Assembly: GCA_003512525.1 (NCBI GenBank)
Contig: DOQG01000016.1
Coordinates: 1 to 25,495 of the forward strand
Reading direction: 5' to 3'
Source of the DNA: Oscillospiraceae bacterium
GTDB taxonomy: Bacteria > Bacillota > Clostridia > Oscillospirales > Ruminococcaceae
Length of the DNA: 25,495 nt
This document shows positions 15,347-23,386 of the stretch, piece by piece. The notes beneath the pieces are model-generated. The model ran no database searches. It worked only from the letters and a program-made list of their open reading frames with translations, and was not told the DNA's origin. The translations under genes and the position numbers were made by a program. Numbering within the stretch: position 1 is the first letter of the stretch; every line of letters begins with the position of its first letter.

Positions 15347-18115
15347 ATGTTTACTTTACTGTGGCGCAAGATGCGCAATACAAAATGGATGGTACTATGC
15401 CTGTTTATAGGATTTTTGCTTGCGGCGGGCATGATGAGCACTATCCCGATATATATGGACGCGTCCTTGCAGCGTATGCTGATAAAGGATATGGAACAGT
15501 ATCAGATCGACAACAATAAGTATCCCGGTCTGTATTCCGTTACCAAGACGCTTCAGATAACGACAGATACGAATACTCAGCAGGCAACGATAGACGATCT
15601 TGTTTCCAAGTCGGACTCGAGGATAAATGCTATCGGTATTGCTTCTGAAAATACAAAGACAACGCTTATAGACGACTGCCTTTACATCGTAAACGGCGAA
15701 AGAAACGGCGCGGAGCTGTCTACAAGACTGAAGCTTATAGGAATGACCGACAGTCTTGACCATATGAAGCTCGTCAGAGGCGAGCTGCCCTCAAAGACCT
15801 CTGTTGACGGCGTATACGAGGGACTTGCTTCAGAAGATGCGCTCAAAACGCTTGGCATAAATATGGGCAATACATATAAGATAGTTTCGCTTGCGGCAGG
15901 TGTTGAGCCTTATTATGTCAAGATTACCGGCGTATATGAGCAGAAAACCGACAACGACAGCTACTGGGCAGAAACGCTCGACAGCTATCTCAACGCGATA
16001 TTCGTTGACTATGATATGGTCAGAAACGACCTTATGCCCGCGGGAAGATTTAACGCGGTAAATATCGCGCGCAGATATTCGCTCGACTACCATACTCTTG
16101 ATATGAACAGGATAGCGGCTGTTACGGCGGAGCTTGAAAAGGATACAACATTCTATCAGGAAGCGGGTTATGCGCATGAATTCAATGTTGCGGATATAAT
16201 CGGCAATTATACGGAGCGCGCGGAAAAGCTGACGCGTATATTATGGATACTTCAGATACCGGCTATGGTAATGCTGGCGTTCTATCTGTTTATGGTATCT
16301 CAGCTCAATGTCGACAGAGAGCGCAACGAGATCGCAGTGTTCAAGAGCCGTGGCGCAAGCTCGTGGCAGATATTCGGTATGTATGCCGCAGAGTCGGGCA
16401 TACTCGGTATTGTAACGCTTGTGGTCGCACCGTTTATCGGACTGGTACTGTGTCAGTTCCTCGGTGTATCGAACGGATTTCTGGAGTTTGTAAACCGTAC
16501 CGGAATTGCCGCAAAGATAACCGGCATCAGCGTACTGTATGCGCTTCTTGCGGTAGTGGTATTCTTCCTTACTACGATGATACCGATCATTCCCGCGTCA
16601 AAGCTTACTATAGTACAGTACAAGCAGAGCAGGACAAAGGTCGTGAAGATGTCGCTGTGGGAAAAGTGCGGCGTCGATATTGTGCTTCTTGCTGTGGCGT
16701 TCGGCTTCCTTTACTTCTACACAACTAATATCACAAATTCTATAGCTGAGGGTACTTTTGAAGCGACAGGCGAGCTTGACCCGCTGCTCTTCATATTCTC
16801 AACGCTTATGATACTGGGCTTCGGACTTCTGTTTATCAGAATTTATCCGTATCTTTTAAGGCTTGTTTATTATGTACTGCGCCCGTTCTGGACACCGTCG
16901 CAGTATATGGCTATTACTACTGTTTGTCGTTCACAGGGCGGCAAGGAGCGTTTTCTTATGCTGTTCCTTGTTATGACGTTCTCATTCGGTCTGTTCTCGG
17001 CGAACACGGCAAGAGCTATAAACAACAATATCAGTGACAGAATCTATTATGAAAACGGTGCTGACGTTGTGCTGACCGAATATGCGCTGTCGACCTCGGA
17101 GGAGGGCGGATCGAGCAGTTATGTCGAAACCGATTTCTCTCGTTATGAGGCGCTTGACGGCGTGGATATCGCTACAAGAGTGCTTGTAAACGACAACGTG
17201 AAGCTGAGGATCGCAAACAAGAATGTTGCGGATCTTACACTTATGGCGATAGAGCCTGACAAATTCGCACAGACTGCATGGTTCAGGAACGACCTGCTTC
17301 CGATACACTGGTGGAACTACTGCAACGCTCTTGTCGAGAGCCGTTCGGGTGTAATAATTTCAAGAGGACTTGCGGAAAAAGCCAATGTTTCGCAGGGCGA
17401 TGTGATATCGCTGAAGTGGGGCGGAAACGACAGCCTTGATACAACGGTAATGGCGATAGTAGATTATTGGCCCGGTCTTAACCCTAATAAATGTGACTTT
17501 GCGGTCATGAACTACAACTATGTAAGAGCAAGAACAGAGCTTGAGCCGTATCAGATATGGCTCAAGATGTCGGACGGCGCTACAAGCGAAGCGCTGTACA
17601 AGAGCATTGAGGACGCTATGCTCCCGCTTGAGAGCATAAAGGACAGCTCACAGATGCTGATAAGCGAAAAGACCGATCCGTCACTCCAGGGCATGAACGG
17701 TGCGCTGACGCTCGGATTTATAATCATAATGGTAATGACTATAATCGGCTTCCTTATCTACTGGATACTGTCGATAAAGGGCAGAACGCTGCAATTCGGT
17801 ATTTTAAGGGCTATGGGTGTTTCTTTCGGCGAGATAATAGGAATACTGGGATATGAGCAGCTGCTTGTATCAGGTGTTTCGATAATATTCGCATTTATCA
17901 TAGGCGGCGTTACAAGCGACCTGTTTGTTCCGCTGTTCCAGTATATGTACAATGTAAATGAGCAGATTCCTCCATACAGAGTAGCGGCAATGCAGGCAGA
18001 CTACATAAAGATGTATGTGCTGATAGCCGTAATGCTTCTCGGCGGCTTTGCAATACTCGGCGCTATCATACGCAAGATAAACATCAACAAGGCACTGAAG
18101 CTCGGCGAGGATTAA
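15347..18115 (+). CDS. Large FtsX/MacB-type ABC transporter permease
   Basis: Membrane protein of 922 residues with two FtsX-like halves. An N-terminal membrane segment (about 13-34) leads to a large extracytoplasmic domain (35-295). Membrane segments follow near 303-320, 348-372, 391-416, 443-460, 478-505 and 534-552. A second large extracytoplasmic domain (about 553-780) and three segments near 785-810, 838-862 and 886-910 form the C-terminal FtsX domain, with ILRAMGVSFGEIIGILGYEQ between them. ABC permeases of this type need an ATPase, but none is encoded between 14000 and 22000. It must be supplied from elsewhere, possibly upstream in a related locus or shared. The ribosome site AAGGAAGGA lies upstream of the ATG. 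The function (efflux, lipoprotein or envelope remodelling) is open. Confidence 0.88.
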   Translation: MFTLLWRKMRNTKWMVLCLFIGFLLAAGMMSTIPIYMDASLQRMLIKDMEQYQIDNNKYPGLYSVTKTLQITTDTNTQQATIDDLVSKSDSRINAIGIASENTKTTLIDDCLYIVNGERNGAELSTRLKLIGMTDSLDHMKLVRGELPSKTSVDGVYEGLASEDALKTLGINMGNTYKIVSLAAGVEPYYVKITGVYEQKTDNDSYWAETLDSYLNAIFVDYDMVRNDLMPAGRFNAVNIARRYSLDYHTLDMNRIAAVTAELEKDTTFYQEAGYAHEFNVADIIGNYTERAEKLTRILWILQIPAMVMLAFYLFMVSQLNVDRERNEIAVFKSRGASSWQIFGMYAAESGILGIVTLVVAPFIGLVLCQFLGVSNGFLEFVNRTGIAAKITGISVLYALLAVVVFFLTTMIPIIPASKLTIVQYKQSRTKVVKMSLWEKCGVDIVLLAVAFGFLYFYTTNITNSIAEGTFEATGELDPLLFIFSTLMILGFGLLFIRIYPYLLRLVYYVLRPFWTPSQYMAITTVCRSQGGKERFLMLFLVMTFSFGLFSANTARAINNNISDRIYYENGADVVLTEYALSTSEEGGSSSYVETDFSRYEALDGVDIATRVLVNDNVKLRIANKNVADLTLMAIEPDKFAQTAWFRNDLLPIHWWNYCNALVESRSGVIISRGLAEKANVSQGDVISLKWGGNDSLDTTVMAIVDYWPGLNPNKCDFAVMNYNYVRARTELEPYQIWLKMSDGATSEALYKSIEDAMLPLESIKDSSQMLISEKTDPSLQGMNGALTLGFIIIMVMTIIGFLIYWILSIKGRTLQFGILRAMGVSFGEIIGILGYEQLLVSGVSIIFAFIIGGVTSDLFVPLFQYMYNVNEQIPPYRVAAMQADYIKMYVLIAVMLLGGFAILGAIIRKININKALKLGED

Positions 18116-18174
18116 AAAATCGCGGTATGAAGCCTGTCAGGACTTTGTATGCGGGCTTATGAAGGAGGAACATT

Positions 18175-18417
18175 TTGGAGCTTGCTCTGGGAATATTCAA
18201 AAAGACGCGCTTTTTGTTCGCGCTGATCGCGGCTGCCGCGGGTGGTGTAGGAATGGCAATGAAGAATGATACGGCTTATGTCGTGTGTATAATCTTCATT
18301 GCGCTGACGATAGCGGCAGACGCAACGGTGATGGTGCTCAGCAGAAAGCTGAACATACCGATAAAGTACCGTGAAAATTATTTCAGGTTCGGCAAGAACA
18401 AGAAGGATAAAAAGTAA
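18175..18417 (+). CDS. Small two-helix membrane protein, unknown function
   Basis: 80 residues starting at TTG. AGGAGG (18163-18168) sits 6 bases upstream and no in-frame ATG is available. Two hydrophobic segments (about 12-30 and 34-56) are followed by a basic tail ending GKNKKDKK, which should be cytoplasmic. Its stop codon overlaps the next start (TAATG), so it is translationally coupled to the TtcA-like gene. It also follows the permease by 59 bases without a terminator. I do not recognise the family. It could be an accessory subunit of the transporter or a separate small membrane protein. Confidence 0.8.
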   Translation: MELALGIFKKTRFLFALIAAAAGGVGMAMKNDTAYVVCIIFIALTIAADATVMVLSRKLNIPIKYRENYFRFGKNKKDKK

Positions 18418-19142
18418 TGCAGAAGATACTCGGATATATCAGAAAAGCCGTACAGGAGTTTGACCTGATAGAAAATGGCGATAAGATAGCTGTCGGGATA
18501 TCCGGCGGCAAGGACAGCCTTGTGTTGTTGTCCGGTCTTGCTCTTATGAGGCGCTTTGCCGAGTTTGACTATGATATAGTCGCTGTTACGATCGACCCGG
18601 GATTTAACGGCGTGCCGAATAACTATGAGGCGGTGGCAAGGCTTTGTGAAAAGCTGGACGTGCCTTTCAGCCTTGTGCATACGCAGATAGGCGAGATAGT
18701 GTTCGATGTCAGAAAAGAGCCTAATCCGTGCTCGCTGTGTGCAAATATGAGAAGAGGCGCGCTTCACGATGCGGCAAAGGCGGCAGGGTGCAACAAGCTG
18801 GCACTCGGTCATCATAATGACGATGTTATCGAAACATTTATAATGAATTTGTTTAAAGAGGGGCGGATAGGTTGCTTTTCGCCGAAAACACACCTTGACC
18901 GCAAGGATATAACGGTAATACGTCCGCTTGTGCTTGCGCCCGAGTCGCAGGTGATATCCGCCTGCAACCGCAACAGCCTTGAGGTCGTAAAGTCGGTTTG
19001 TCCTGCGGATAAGACTACGACAAGGCAACAGACAAAAGAGTTCCTTGCCGATATGTAACGAAAGGATAAAGGCTTCAAGCTGAGAATGTTCACGGCGCTG
19101 AGAAAGAGCGGTGTTGACGGCTGGGGCTACAAGCAGAAATAA
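18417..19142 (+). pseudogene. TtcA-like PP-loop tRNA thiolase gene with an in-frame TAA near the 3' end
   Basis: The family thiolates tRNA cytidine 32 using ATP and an iron-sulphur cluster. The first 213 codons (18417-19058) show the PP-loop SGGKDS (29-34), the CSLC pair (Cys105, Cys108), Cys195 in VCPADKTTTR, and GHHNDDVIETF (131-141). The TAA at 19056-19058 comes early. The same frame then runs on for 27 codons, RKDKGFKLRMFTALRKS onward to GVDGWGYKQK, and ends at TAA 19140-19142. That tail has the family's usual C-terminal pattern (GFK.R.F.A..RS..DGW). One base change (GAA to TAA) would explain it. The truncated protein keeps all catalytic residues and may still work; readthrough or a sequence error are alternatives. 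The start overlaps the preceding stop. Confidence 0.82.
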
Positions 19143-19159
19143 ACGAGAGGTGACTGTAC

Positions 19160-20560
19160 TTGGCTGTTAAAAGTCAGACGCTGAATATACCCGAACAGGC
19201 TTTGCAGGTTCTTAGAGTGCTTGAACGAGCTGGAAACAAGGCATATTTTGTCGGACAGTGTGTAGCCGAATTGCTGAGGGGCGGCTCGCCTATGGACTAT
19301 GATATAATCACGACAGCCGACTTTGAAGAGATGCTGTATGTGTTCAGCGATATGAGGATCGTTTCGCAGAATGAGGACATGAGCAGTGTTATGGTTTCAT
19401 CGGTCGGTCTTGTTATACAGGTGTCGAGCTATTGCAGTGAAGTTAAGGACGGCAAGGCGGTGTGTACGGATAACTATCTGTTTGACCTTGCAAGGCGTGA
19501 CTTTTCGGCAAATGCTATAGCATATCACCCGAGAAAAGGCTTCAGAGATCCGTTTGACGGTATGCAATGCATCAAGGACGGAATAATTACACTGAAAGCT
19601 GTCGGCGAGTATCCTGTCGTACTGTGGCACGAAAATGACCTTGATGAAAATGAGCTGACTTTAAAGCTGGAGCCGAAGTCAAGTCTTGTCACAGACCCGT
19701 TCAATATACTGACGGCGCTCGAGCTGCTCGGCGGAGAGAATTATGAGATCGACAGCGTTACGGCAGACGCGATAAAGGCAAATACGGGGCTTCTGTGTGC
19801 AATGCCCGGAAGAGAGCTGTTCAGACGTTTTACTAAGGTGCTTCTTACAAGGAATATATCTGTCGTTATGACGCGCTTTCCTGAGGTGTTTGCGGCGATC
19901 GCGCCGGAGCTTCTGAAAGCGCAGAGGTATAAGGACAGATATCATGACTGTACGCTGTGGGAGCATATTTCAAAATGCGTTGAGTTCGCATCTCCGCAGG
20001 CAGACATCAGATATGCCGCACTGTTCCATAACGCGGGACTTCCTGATTGCAGATGCCGCGACTCGCACGGCAACACCTATTTCTACGGGCACGCGGAGCT
20101 CGGAAGGATAATAGCGGCGAATTTCTTTGAAAAATACAGGGCGGAGCTTAAGCTTCGCAGTGATACGGATATGCTGATAGAGGCGCACGATACGGTATTT
20201 ACCGAGGACAGAGTGGCGCTGAAGCGTCTGCTTTGCGACTATTCGCATGATGAGCTTAAAAAGCTTCTCAAACTGCGGATAGCGGACGATACGGCAAATC
20301 CTACGGTACATGAAGGGCAGATCGCCGCATATCGTAGGGAAGTGACAATGCTTGACGATATAATCGCATCGGGAGAGTGCTACAGTGCAGCTCAGCTTGC
20401 CATAAAGGAAAATGATCTTATTATGCACAGGCTTGCGGCGAACAAGGCGCAGGCAAAGGCTGTTATAAATTCGCTGTATGAGGCGGTGCTCGCCGAGCCT
20501 TCCTTGAATGTTGCTCCGGTACTGCTTGATATGGTGAGAAAAAGTATGCATCGCCGCTAA
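19160..20560 (+). CDS. Divergent CCA-adding enzyme / poly(A) polymerase homologue with HD-like domain
   Basis: 466 residues from a TTG start with GAGAGGTGA upstream. The class II nucleotidyltransferase head is clear: AYFVGQCVAELLRGGSPMDYDIIT (28-51) aligns with the family GGxVRDxLLGxxPxDxDI, and ARRDFSANAIAY (111-122) with RRDF. The two metal Asp residues (46, 48) remain. Several signature residues are changed: GG to GQ (33), RD to AE (36-37), and EDxxR to TDPFN (178-182), the base-recognition motif. In the C-terminal HD-like domain the metal motif HD reads HN (290-291). The frame is intact, so it is probably expressed but altered in activity or specificity. It lies directly after the TtcA-like gene, which suggests a tRNA-maturation pairing. 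Whether a canonical CCA enzyme exists elsewhere is unknown. Confidence 0.82.
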   Translation: MAVKSQTLNIPEQALQVLRVLERAGNKAYFVGQCVAELLRGGSPMDYDIITTADFEEMLYVFSDMRIVSQNEDMSSVMVSSVGLVIQVSSYCSEVKDGKAVCTDNYLFDLARRDFSANAIAYHPRKGFRDPFDGMQCIKDGIITLKAVGEYPVVLWHENDLDENELTLKLEPKSSLVTDPFNILTALELLGGENYEIDSVTADAIKANTGLLCAMPGRELFRRFTKVLLTRNISVVMTRFPEVFAAIAPELLKAQRYKDRYHDCTLWEHISKCVEFASPQADIRYAALFHNAGLPDCRCRDSHGNTYFYGHAELGRIIAANFFEKYRAELKLRSDTDMLIEAHDTVFTEDRVALKRLLCDYSHDELKKLLKLRIADDTANPTVHEGQIAAYRREVTMLDDIIASGECYSAAQLAIKENDLIMHRLAANKAQAKAVINSLYEAVLAEPSLNVAPVLLDMVRKSMHRR

Positions 20561-20595
20561 AATCTGCAATGTGTGCTTACGAAAGGATTGATGTT

Positions 20596-21243
20596 ATGCA
20601 GAATTGTTGTCTTTGGATAGGCGGAGTGAAGGTATCCGACCTTGACGGCATTAAAGACAATTTCAATATGACTGATGTTAAGGGCTATTATCTCGGCGGC
20701 AGACTTGCAGACTGGCTCAGAATGGGCGGATATGATGCTGAGGCAACAAAAATCGATAACATTGACAAAAACGGCGATATAGATAAGGCGCTTGAAGATA
20801 TATTTACAGGCAATGATGAAGAAACCGACAGCAAAAATATAAGCGGGGAGTACGGCGGTTATCGCTTTCAGACTGTAACTCCGCCGTTTTTAAAGCGTGA
20901 CGCGGGCACGATCGTTCTGTCGGCTGACGGCTCTTTCAGAGTACCTGTAATAACCGACAGCTCTTTTGCGGGATCGTATGCCGGTTCGTCTTTTGCAGGC
21001 TCTTTCGGTTCTTTCGGCTCGTTCATGCATAGGCATCAGTATGAATATGAGTACGAGTACGGCTCGGGTATATCAAGCTTCGGCTCGTTTAATTTCGGGA
21101 GCTTTGACATTTCAAGCTTTATCTCGGGCAGTTTTTCGTATGATGAGCTGTGCGAGGGAGGAAGCTTTACACCGCAGGCGCTGATGCTGTTCTTTTCGTC
21201 CGAACCGCTCAACCGCTATGGGTACGGGATACATCTTATATGA
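20596..21243 (+). CDS. Unrecognised protein with Gly/Ser/Phe repeat region
   Basis: 215 residues, started at the ATG at 20596 because GAAAGGA lies 8 bases upstream. I do not recognise the family as a whole. Residues 1-70 look like a small folded module (KDNFNMTDVKGYYLGGRLADWL, with a GYDAEA helix). Residues 85-120 are a linker (GGYRFQTVTPPFL). Residues 121-190 are low complexity, built from SSF, GSF, GSY and FGSF units, split by a charged-aromatic stretch (HRHQYEYEYEYGSG, 146-159). The tail is SFTPQALMLFFSSEPLNRYG. There is no signal peptide or membrane segment, so the protein is probably cytosolic or exported by a dedicated route. Its stop overlaps the next start (ATGA), so the two proteins should be made together. 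A precursor-like or scaffold role is only a guess. Confidence 0.85.
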   Translation: MQNCCLWIGGVKVSDLDGIKDNFNMTDVKGYYLGGRLADWLRMGGYDAEATKIDNIDKNGDIDKALEDIFTGNDEETDSKNISGEYGGYRFQTVTPPFLKRDAGTIVLSADGSFRVPVITDSSFAGSYAGSSFAGSFGSFGSFMHRHQYEYEYEYGSGISSFGSFNFGSFDISSFISGSFSYDELCEGGSFTPQALMLFFSSEPLNRYGYGIHLI

Positions 21244-22070
21244 ACGGATTTCATTCTTTTTCATCGGCGGCTTTTTTTGCCAAAAATCCGGGCAAAAAGC
21301 TCAGTATGAGCCTTCCCGACATATATTGTGCGGTAATTTCGGCTTTGCAATGGCGCAAAAACGGCAACAGCATAACTATGCTAACCGACAGCGCAGGAGC
21401 GGAGCTTTTTTCGGCTCTTGGGATAAACGATATATGGAGTGATATAAGAATTGTTATACCCGATGACATTGACGGGATCGATCCGGTAATGTTCTGGGCG
21501 GGGGGAAAGCTTATTGCGCTGCAGCAGTTTTCCGCTCCGTGCGCTATGATAGATACGGATTTTATCGTGTGGGAAGACCCGCCGTTCGGGGATAAGATAA
21601 TAGCGGCGCATGAGGAGGAGCTTATGCCGTCTGTGTACCCTGATGTATCAACGTTCAGGCTACGCGGCAAGGTGCTTGACGAGGGGCTTGATTATAGTAT
21701 ACTGCCGCTGAATACGGCGTTTTTGTATATTCCCGATGAGGATTTCAAGCAGTATTACACATCACGCTCGATAGCATTTATGAAGTCGGCAGTGTACGGC
21801 GGAGATTATCTTACATATATGGTTTTTGCCGAACAGAGATTGCTCCCTATGCTTGCAAAAAGATGCGGTATTGAATATACGACGCTTCTTGACAAGGACA
21901 GGCTTTTCCTGCCGCAAAGCAAGTATACTCATCTGTGGGGCGCAAAGCAGAAAATGCGTGATGATAAGGAACAGCTTGAAAAGTTCTGTGAACGGTGCAG
22001 AGAGCGGATAAGAAAATCGTATCCGAGGTATGGGTATATTATTGACAATATTGAAAACAGTGTGAAATAA
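21240..22070 (+). CDS. GT-A-like protein with DxD motif, coupled to the GSF-repeat protein
   Basis: 276 residues, started at the ATG at 21240 that overlaps the preceding stop (ATGA); no separate SD is needed. It has alternating beta/alpha segments and a DTD motif at 105-107 in CAMIDTDFIVWEDPPF, in the setting typical of nucleotide-sugar-dependent glycosyltransferases (GT-A fold). Further conserved-looking segments are LNTAFLYIPDEDF (157-169), GGDYLTYMVFAEQRLLPMLA (187-206) and THLWGAKQKM (230-239), where the late His may contact the metal. No signal or membrane segment is present. The assignment to GT-A is by pattern only. If correct, the Ser-rich repeat of the coupled partner is an obvious candidate acceptor (inference). 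Confidence 0.7.
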   Translation: MNGFHSFSSAAFFAKNPGKKLSMSLPDIYCAVISALQWRKNGNSITMLTDSAGAELFSALGINDIWSDIRIVIPDDIDGIDPVMFWAGGKLIALQQFSAPCAMIDTDFIVWEDPPFGDKIIAAHEEELMPSVYPDVSTFRLRGKVLDEGLDYSILPLNTAFLYIPDEDFKQYYTSRSIAFMKSAVYGGDYLTYMVFAEQRLLPMLAKRCGIEYTTLLDKDRLFLPQSKYTHLWGAKQKMRDDKEQLEKFCERCRERIRKSYPRYGYIIDNIENSVK

Positions 22071-22110
22071 AAACGTGCGTTGCATATCTTGCAAGGCACG
22101 TTTGTTTTTT
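22071..22110 (+). terminator. Strong terminator ending the 14321-22070 gene run
   Basis: AAACGTGC (22071-22078) pairs with GCACGTTT (22096-22103), with an inner TTGCA/TGCAA stem and a 5-base loop. A T-rich tail GTTTTTT follows. It starts directly after the stop codon. On the minus strand it can also end the TetR-GNAT transcript. Confidence 0.9.
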
Positions 22111-22113
22111 GGT

Positions 22114-23157
22114 TCAGACTGTTACCAATGCTTTTTCGGGGATAACCGCTGTGATCTTTGTGAGGGGTACTCCCTGAACCGTAATATTTTTGAAATTTGT
22201 AAACCCGAATTTGTTATACAGGCGTTTTGCGCCGTCGGACTGCGGGCGGTCTTCTCCGAATGTAACTATAGACAGCTCATCTCCGATGTCATACTGTGCC
22301 ATAGCGGTGACGATAAGTCTGGAGGCGATACCGATGTTTCTGTAGTCGGGGTGAACGGCGATAAAATCGAGAGTTTTGTTTTTCTTTGAGAACATTACAA
22401 ATCCTGCTGTAATGCTTTTGTGAGAAATGATATATACTTCTCCGAGGGAAATCCTTTTTTTGATCAACCGCTTCATACGTTCGCTGTCGTAGTTTGCAAA
22501 ACACTCTTTACAATGCTCGGCAAGATCGAAAATGCTGTCGGCTTCATTTGCATAAGGCAAACGCGGAAGTGACAGCGATACGTCAACAGGGTCAAGTCCG
22601 AATAAAAGAGCGGTAGTTTTCATACTTTCGGAGTGAGTTCCTGCGAGCCGACTCTTTTCGTCCCGTAAAAACAGATTGCCTATGCCGTATGTCATTATCA
22701 CAGCCAATTCATCGGTTTTTATGAGCGGCTTTGCGCCGTAGCTTATAAGCAATTCCAATATACGCTTTATATATGGAACGGATATTTCAAGCGAACGGTC
22801 GCGGATATCACGCAATGTGCTTTCGTGCATCTTGCCCATATATTCTGTTCTGAATCTGCGAGCTTCATCCGCAAATAATCCGAAAACGCCGGTCAGTGCG
22901 GTATAAGGTGCTCTTACGGTGTTTTCGGTCAATGCAGCGATCCTTTGCTTATAGCCGGTGAACAGATCTTCTATAAAGGCGCTGTATATATCGTCCTTAG
23001 ACTTGAAATAGTAGTAGAACAGACCTACCTCGGCACTTGCCTCTTCCATTATACTGCGGATCGATGTCCCCTCAAATCCATCGGATATAAAGCGCTTTGA
23101 TGCGGCTTTGAGTATAATGTTCTTACGGGCATTGTCCTTGACGGCTTTCTTCTGCAT
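22114..23157 (-). CDS. TetR-family regulator fused to a GNAT acetyltransferase domain
   Basis: 347 residues. I chose the ATG at 23157 because GGAGAAGG lies just upstream and a TetR protein should begin close to its HTH. Upstream in-frame codons would add a hydrophobic stretch lacking a ribosome site. The N-terminal TetR HTH shows ILKAASKRFISDGFEGTSIR (15-34) and the recognition region VGLFYYYFKSKDDIYSAF (44-61). A ligand/dimer domain runs to about 200. The C-terminal part (about 215-340) is a GNAT fold with the acetyl-CoA motif A FIAVHPDYRNIGIASRLI (265-282; RxxGxA at 273-278) and KRLYNKFGF (311-319). The direct fusion of repressor and acetyltransferase is unusual. Autoregulation is suggested by an 11-bp inverted repeat framing its promoter. 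Confidence 0.9.
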   Translation of the reverse strand: MQKKAVKDNARKNIILKAASKRFISDGFEGTSIRSIMEEASAEVGLFYYYFKSKDDIYSAFIEDLFTGYKQRIAALTENTVRAPYTALTGVFGLFADEARRFRTEYMGKMHESTLRDIRDRSLEISVPYIKRILELLISYGAKPLIKTDELAVIMTYGIGNLFLRDEKSRLAGTHSESMKTTALLFGLDPVDVSLSLPRLPYANEADSIFDLAEHCKECFANYDSERMKRLIKKRISLGEVYIISHKSITAGFVMFSKKNKTLDFIAVHPDYRNIGIASRLIVTAMAQYDIGDELSIVTFGEDRPQSDGAKRLYNKFGFTNFKNITVQGVPLTKITAVIPEKALVTV

Positions 23158-23175
23158 TGTAACACCTTCTCCAAA

Positions 23176-23226
23176 ATATTCCTGTTTAATTATATCACCG
23201 ATCTGCAAAAAAATCAACAGGAATAT
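23176..23226. promoter_or_regulatory. 11-bp inverted repeat framing the TetR-GNAT promoter (candidate operator pair)
   Basis: ATATTCCTGTT (23176-23186) and AACAGGAATAT (23216-23226) are perfect inverted copies with 29 bp between them. One arm overlaps the -35 box and the other the expected start site of the minus-strand promoter. This suits a self-repressing TetR regulator that could also block the divergent recombinase genes. Confidence 0.55.
23189..23217 (-). promoter_or_regulatory. Promoter of the TetR-GNAT gene
   Basis: On the minus strand TTGATT (plus 23212-23217) and a perfect TATAAT (plus 23189-23194) are separated by 17 bp. Confidence 0.75.
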
Positions 23227-23266
23227 GTACAAACCGCATATGAATAATTTATGCCGAGGTGATTTT

Positions 23267-23386
23267 ATGACAATAACAAAAGAGGAAGAGAAAACAATAG
23301 AACAGACGATATGCCGTATCATAATCGAGCAACTGTATGACGAGGGTCATATTGATACGTTGCCGCAGTGCTGTGAAGAAGCTTAG
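23267..23386 (+). CDS. Small 39-residue protein preceding and overlapping the serine recombinase
   Basis: ATG at 23267 with GAGGTG 5 bases upstream. The sequence is a short amphipathic helix, TITKEEEKTIEQTICRIIIE, followed by QLYDEGHIDTLPQCCEEA. Short helical proteins of this kind, with a pattern like L..EG.I, are often found directly before lone serine recombinases of Firmicutes. They could be directionality or accessory factors, but that role is an inference. The stop codon (23384-23386) lies inside the recombinase gene in another frame, so translation is coupled. Confidence 0.65.
   Translation: MTITKEEEKTIEQTICRIIIEQLYDEGHIDTLPQCCEEA

Noticed and set aside
18121..18160. Terminator between the permease and the 80-codon gene
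   Set aside because: Only a 5-bp AAGCC/GGCTT stem with a long loop and no T tract is present; readthrough is more likely.
23158..23322. N-terminal extension of the TetR-GNAT protein to 402 residues
   Set aside because: The extra 55 residues include a hydrophobic stretch and run over the promoter and operator repeat. The ATG at 23157 has the ribosome site.
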